Positions 62,098-64,000 of a stretch of DNA of 64,000 nucleotides are shown here, in pieces. The DNA lies in the NCBI GenBank assembly GCA_964019425.1, contig OZ025838.1, forward strand, positions 62,001 through 126,000. The letters run 5' to 3'. Both the position numbers and the translations under genes were made by a program. Each line of letters opens with the position of its first letter. Positions within the stretch are counted from its first letter, which is position 1. This DNA is from Flectonema sp. DT1601. Its lineage: Eukaryota > Euglenozoa > Diplonemea > Diplonemida > Diplonemidae. The notes below the pieces were generated by a model, which worked only from the letters and a program-made list of their open reading frames with translations, ran no database searches and was not told where the DNA came from.

Positions 62098-63238
62098 TCA
62101 GAAACCACCTGGACCAGTTAGGTCTCTTGCTAAGTCTTTCATTGGCATAACATTCTTAGAACCTGTGCCATCACCACCTCTATTGTCAAATGATGACAGC
62201 TGTGATTCGTACTTCGCAATTGCATTACTCATTAAATCTACTTTACTCGTGTGAGTCGTTAGATTTACAGATCCGCACTCAGTCCATTTAAAACTGGGTT
62301 GTTGTGTTTGTGTTATTTTATAAAAGATGAAAGTGTTGCTATAAATAATAATAATTATTTACATACTTAGGAGGGACTGCTATCGGGTCTCTGGGATCGA
62401 ATAAAGAGCCACTCTTGTGTTTTATAATACCACATTGAAGAATCTAGTTTTGTTGTGGTGATGAGAAGAACGTTTTTGTTTAATGTGAAATTATTTTAAG
62501 GGAAAGAAAATGACAAACCGAAAGTTCATATTTTGGAACACCACTGCTGGTGGAGACTTTTTCAATTTCTTCAAGAACACCCCAGCCTTTGACAACTTGT
62601 CCAACGCAACTGTTACGTCTTTCAAGGTGAGGAAATGCTCTATACGTAATAATGAATTGAGAAGCATTACCATGACGGAAAGCGTTCACCATACAAACAC
62701 ATCCAGGGCCAGGGATTTTACCGCTCTTATCAGTGAAGCAGTCTTGAAGGAGGTCACCAGAGAAAGACTCTCCTCCTTTACCATCGTAATATACATTATC
62801 ACCACCTTGGATATACATTCCTCTGACTACTTTATGAATTAAAGTGTTTGTGTATGACATTAGTTTTTGATCTCCCATTGCTCTATGTTTGGTTGCGTGT
62901 TTAAAAGTAATCGGGAAACCCATAAATGAACCAGTTGAGAGTGCCTTCATGTTCAGTGATAACATCGGAGCGCAATCATCAAAAGTTTCAATTTCAACTC
63001 GGCCGATGAATTTTCCATCTTTTCCGATATCGAAAAATATTTGTCCGTTTTCAGGATTTATAGGAAACGGAGGTCGATAAACCAAATCGATATCTTTCAA
63101 TTCCCTGGGAGTCACGTCCTCAGGAATATATATATCGTTAACGTGATGAAGACCAGTGTTGCAGAATCCTTTCTTAATTCCAATACCAGCTGCCAGTCCT
63201 CCAGCTGCGAAGATTCCCCTTCGTAGAAGGATTTTCAT
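62098..63238 (-). CDS. Divergent cyclophilin with C-terminal extension, three exons (330 aa)
   Basis: Exons at 62519-63238, 62367-62443 and 62098-62293, with introns 62444-62518 (75 nt, donor GTTTGT, acceptor CTAG) and 62294-62366 (73 nt, donor GTATGT, acceptor CCAG). Joining them completes the fold: exon 1 ends KYELS and exon 2 continues ILQCGII, the equivalent of the VVIADCGQL strand ending cyclophilins. Unspliced, the frame ends in an unrelated tail. The N-terminus (MKILLRRGIFAAGGLAAGIG) suggests mitochondrial or membrane targeting. The domain (~66-247) keeps IQGGD (Gln144) and ASQF (Gln194, Phe195). The catalytic arginine is Lys136, and the usual Phe113, Trp121 and His126 positions are Ile196, His204 and Asn209, so isomerase activity is doubtful. 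The ~80-residue extension ends LTGPGGF. An acceptor-like CTTCTCCCCCCCAG lies 22 bases upstream. Confidence 0.85.
62294..62366 (-). other. Intron 2 of the cyclophilin gene (73 nt)
   Basis: Begins GTATGTAAATAA and ends ACAACAACCCAG on the minus strand. Splicing joins CCTCCTAA to TTTTAAATGG, giving P-P-N-F-K-W and an open frame for 64 more codons to TGA at 62098-62100. Confidence 0.85.
62444..62518 (-). other. Intron 1 of the cyclophilin gene (75 nt)
   Basis: Begins GTTTGTCATTTTC and ends ACAACAAAACTAG on the minus strand. Splicing joins YELS to ILQCGII, restoring the last strand of the cyclophilin fold. Confidence 0.85.
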
Positions 63239-63400
63239 TTTATATTTTTAAGAAAATGACTGGGGGGGGAGAAGGTAATAAAAATTGGATGACGCACACA
63301 ACATGAGTACCTTTTTTTTAATATAAAATTAATAATCTAGTCGTGTGTTAGTTTTCAATTAAACCCTTTTTTTTTTTTTTTTTTTTTTTAAATATCATCT

Positions 63401-64000
63401 TTATTTGCTATGGCTATGACTATGACTATGGCTGTGACTGTGGTGATGACCTTTTCGATGTTTTTTTGCTGCTTCGATCGCTTCGGCAATCGCACCAGCA
63501 ACGACATCGTCTGACTGGCAGGTGATGATAACGACGTCGTGAACTAATGAGATAATATGATTACCACAACACGCCATTGTCATACAATGAACAAATGTAC
63601 CAAATCCAAGTACAATATTAACTGTTGACACCACAAGTAGTAAAATGTGAAGAATTGTAAGAAAGATGTAAACAGTCGAGTACTTCAGAAACACTTGTCT
63701 TGGTCTCATACAAGCAGCATTGATCTCTAACTTACAACGAGAATAAGTTAGATAAACAGAGAACACTGCTGTGAAGATAGCTCCCCAAAGCATCCATGAA
63801 TTATGTTGAGATGAGAATGGTCCAGATGATCGAATTGGATGAAAGGCAATCGCCACAAACGCGAGCATTCCCCACAAGAGTTCTTTTGTTTGATTAGTCT
63901 TTCGCTCTGGGATTGATTCCCGAACTCGTTTTGCGATTTGTTTTTCTTCCTCTGCTCGGTCTTCTTTCATTCGAATTTCTTCTGCCTCGCGTGCTCGTTT
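63401..64000 (-). CDS. Multi-spanning membrane protein with His-Ser tail (5' end beyond window)
   Basis: The frame is open to the right edge of the window, so the protein probably begins outside it; an internal ATG at 63968-63970 (MKEDRAEEEKQ) is a possible start. The visible part begins with a charged stretch (KRAREAEEIR, then AEEEKQIAKRVRES). Three or four membrane helices follow (LLWGMLAFVAIAFHPI; WMLWGAIFTAVFSVYLTY; STVYIFLTILHILLLVVSTV; a Cys-rich HCMTMACCGNH segment). A soluble C-terminus (DDVVAGAIAEAIEAAKKHRK) ends in alternating His-Ser repeats that could bind metal ions. I recognise no family. The stop lies 163 bases upstream of the cyclophilin start. Confidence 0.7.
   Translation of the reverse strand, partial: KRAREAEEIRMKEDRAEEEKQIAKRVRESIPERKTNQTKELLWGMLAFVAIAFHPIRSSGPFSSQHNSWMLWGAIFTAVFSVYLTYSRCKLEINAACMRPRQVFLKYSTVYIFLTILHILLLVVSTVNIVLGFGTFVHCMTMACCGNHIISLVHDVVIITCQSDDVVAGAIAEAIEAAKKHRKGHHHSHSHSHSHSHSK

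Overview
This is nuclear DNA of a unicellular eukaryote. It holds a mitochondrial LETM1-type protein, a cyclophilin split by two short GT-AG introns, giant secreted or membrane-anchored proteins with signal peptides and single transmembrane helices, and long AT-rich spacers packed with A/T homopolymers. TAA, TAG and TGA all appear to act as stops. Every gene I can support lies on the minus strand. Coding regions of 7-8 kb run without introns, and almost every start codon follows a pyrimidine/AG splice-acceptor-like site 7-42 nt upstream. One-way, intron-poor clusters with giant surface proteins and Val/Pro/Thr-rich polytopic proteins recall free-living euglenozoans such as diplonemids or bodonids. 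That placement is a guess; no spliced-leader or rRNA gene is visible to settle it.

Layout, left to right (transcription runs right to left). 1-2.6 kb: two tandem copies of a gene for an unrecognised Cys-rich protein, the first cut by the window edge. 2.6-14.4 kb: a homopolymer-rich stretch with a LETM1-family gene (6.4-8.1 kb) and a small zinc-ribbon-like gene (13.6-14.0 kb). 14.4-18.0 kb: a 1214-residue protein with a propeller-like ectodomain, a Pro/Thr mucin-like stalk and about eight membrane helices. 18.0-20.0 kb: a non-coding zone with scrambled fragments of the neighbouring array. 20.0-49.9 kb: a tandem triplication of a giant gene for a CAP/SCP domain, 46, 42 or 38 EGF-like modules, a Ser/Gly stalk, one membrane helix and a short tail. 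51.0-52.1 kb: two small unrecognised genes. 52.2-59.2 kb: a 2334-residue adhesin-like protein with about 17 repeats of the bacterial tandem-95/cadherin-like type. 59.2-64 kb: an Asp/Glu racemase-fold protein with a basic coiled-coil N-terminus, a three-exon divergent cyclophilin, and a membrane protein with a His-Ser tail running off the window.

The main story is the CAP-EGF array. From copy 1 to 2 to 3, two separate two-module cassettes (291 bp each) drop together by one: 5/4, 4/3, 3/2. The EGF stalks are nearly identical, while the CAP domains and cytoplasmic tails differ. The spacers carry short insertions, a ~400 bp interspersed repeat and pieces of the upstream region of the neighbouring 51.0-51.5 kb gene. 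This lets the array's history be partly read. Together with the tandem-95 and Pro/Thr proteins, the window looks like a cluster of cell-surface proteins, probably for adhesion or recognition; that role is inferred.
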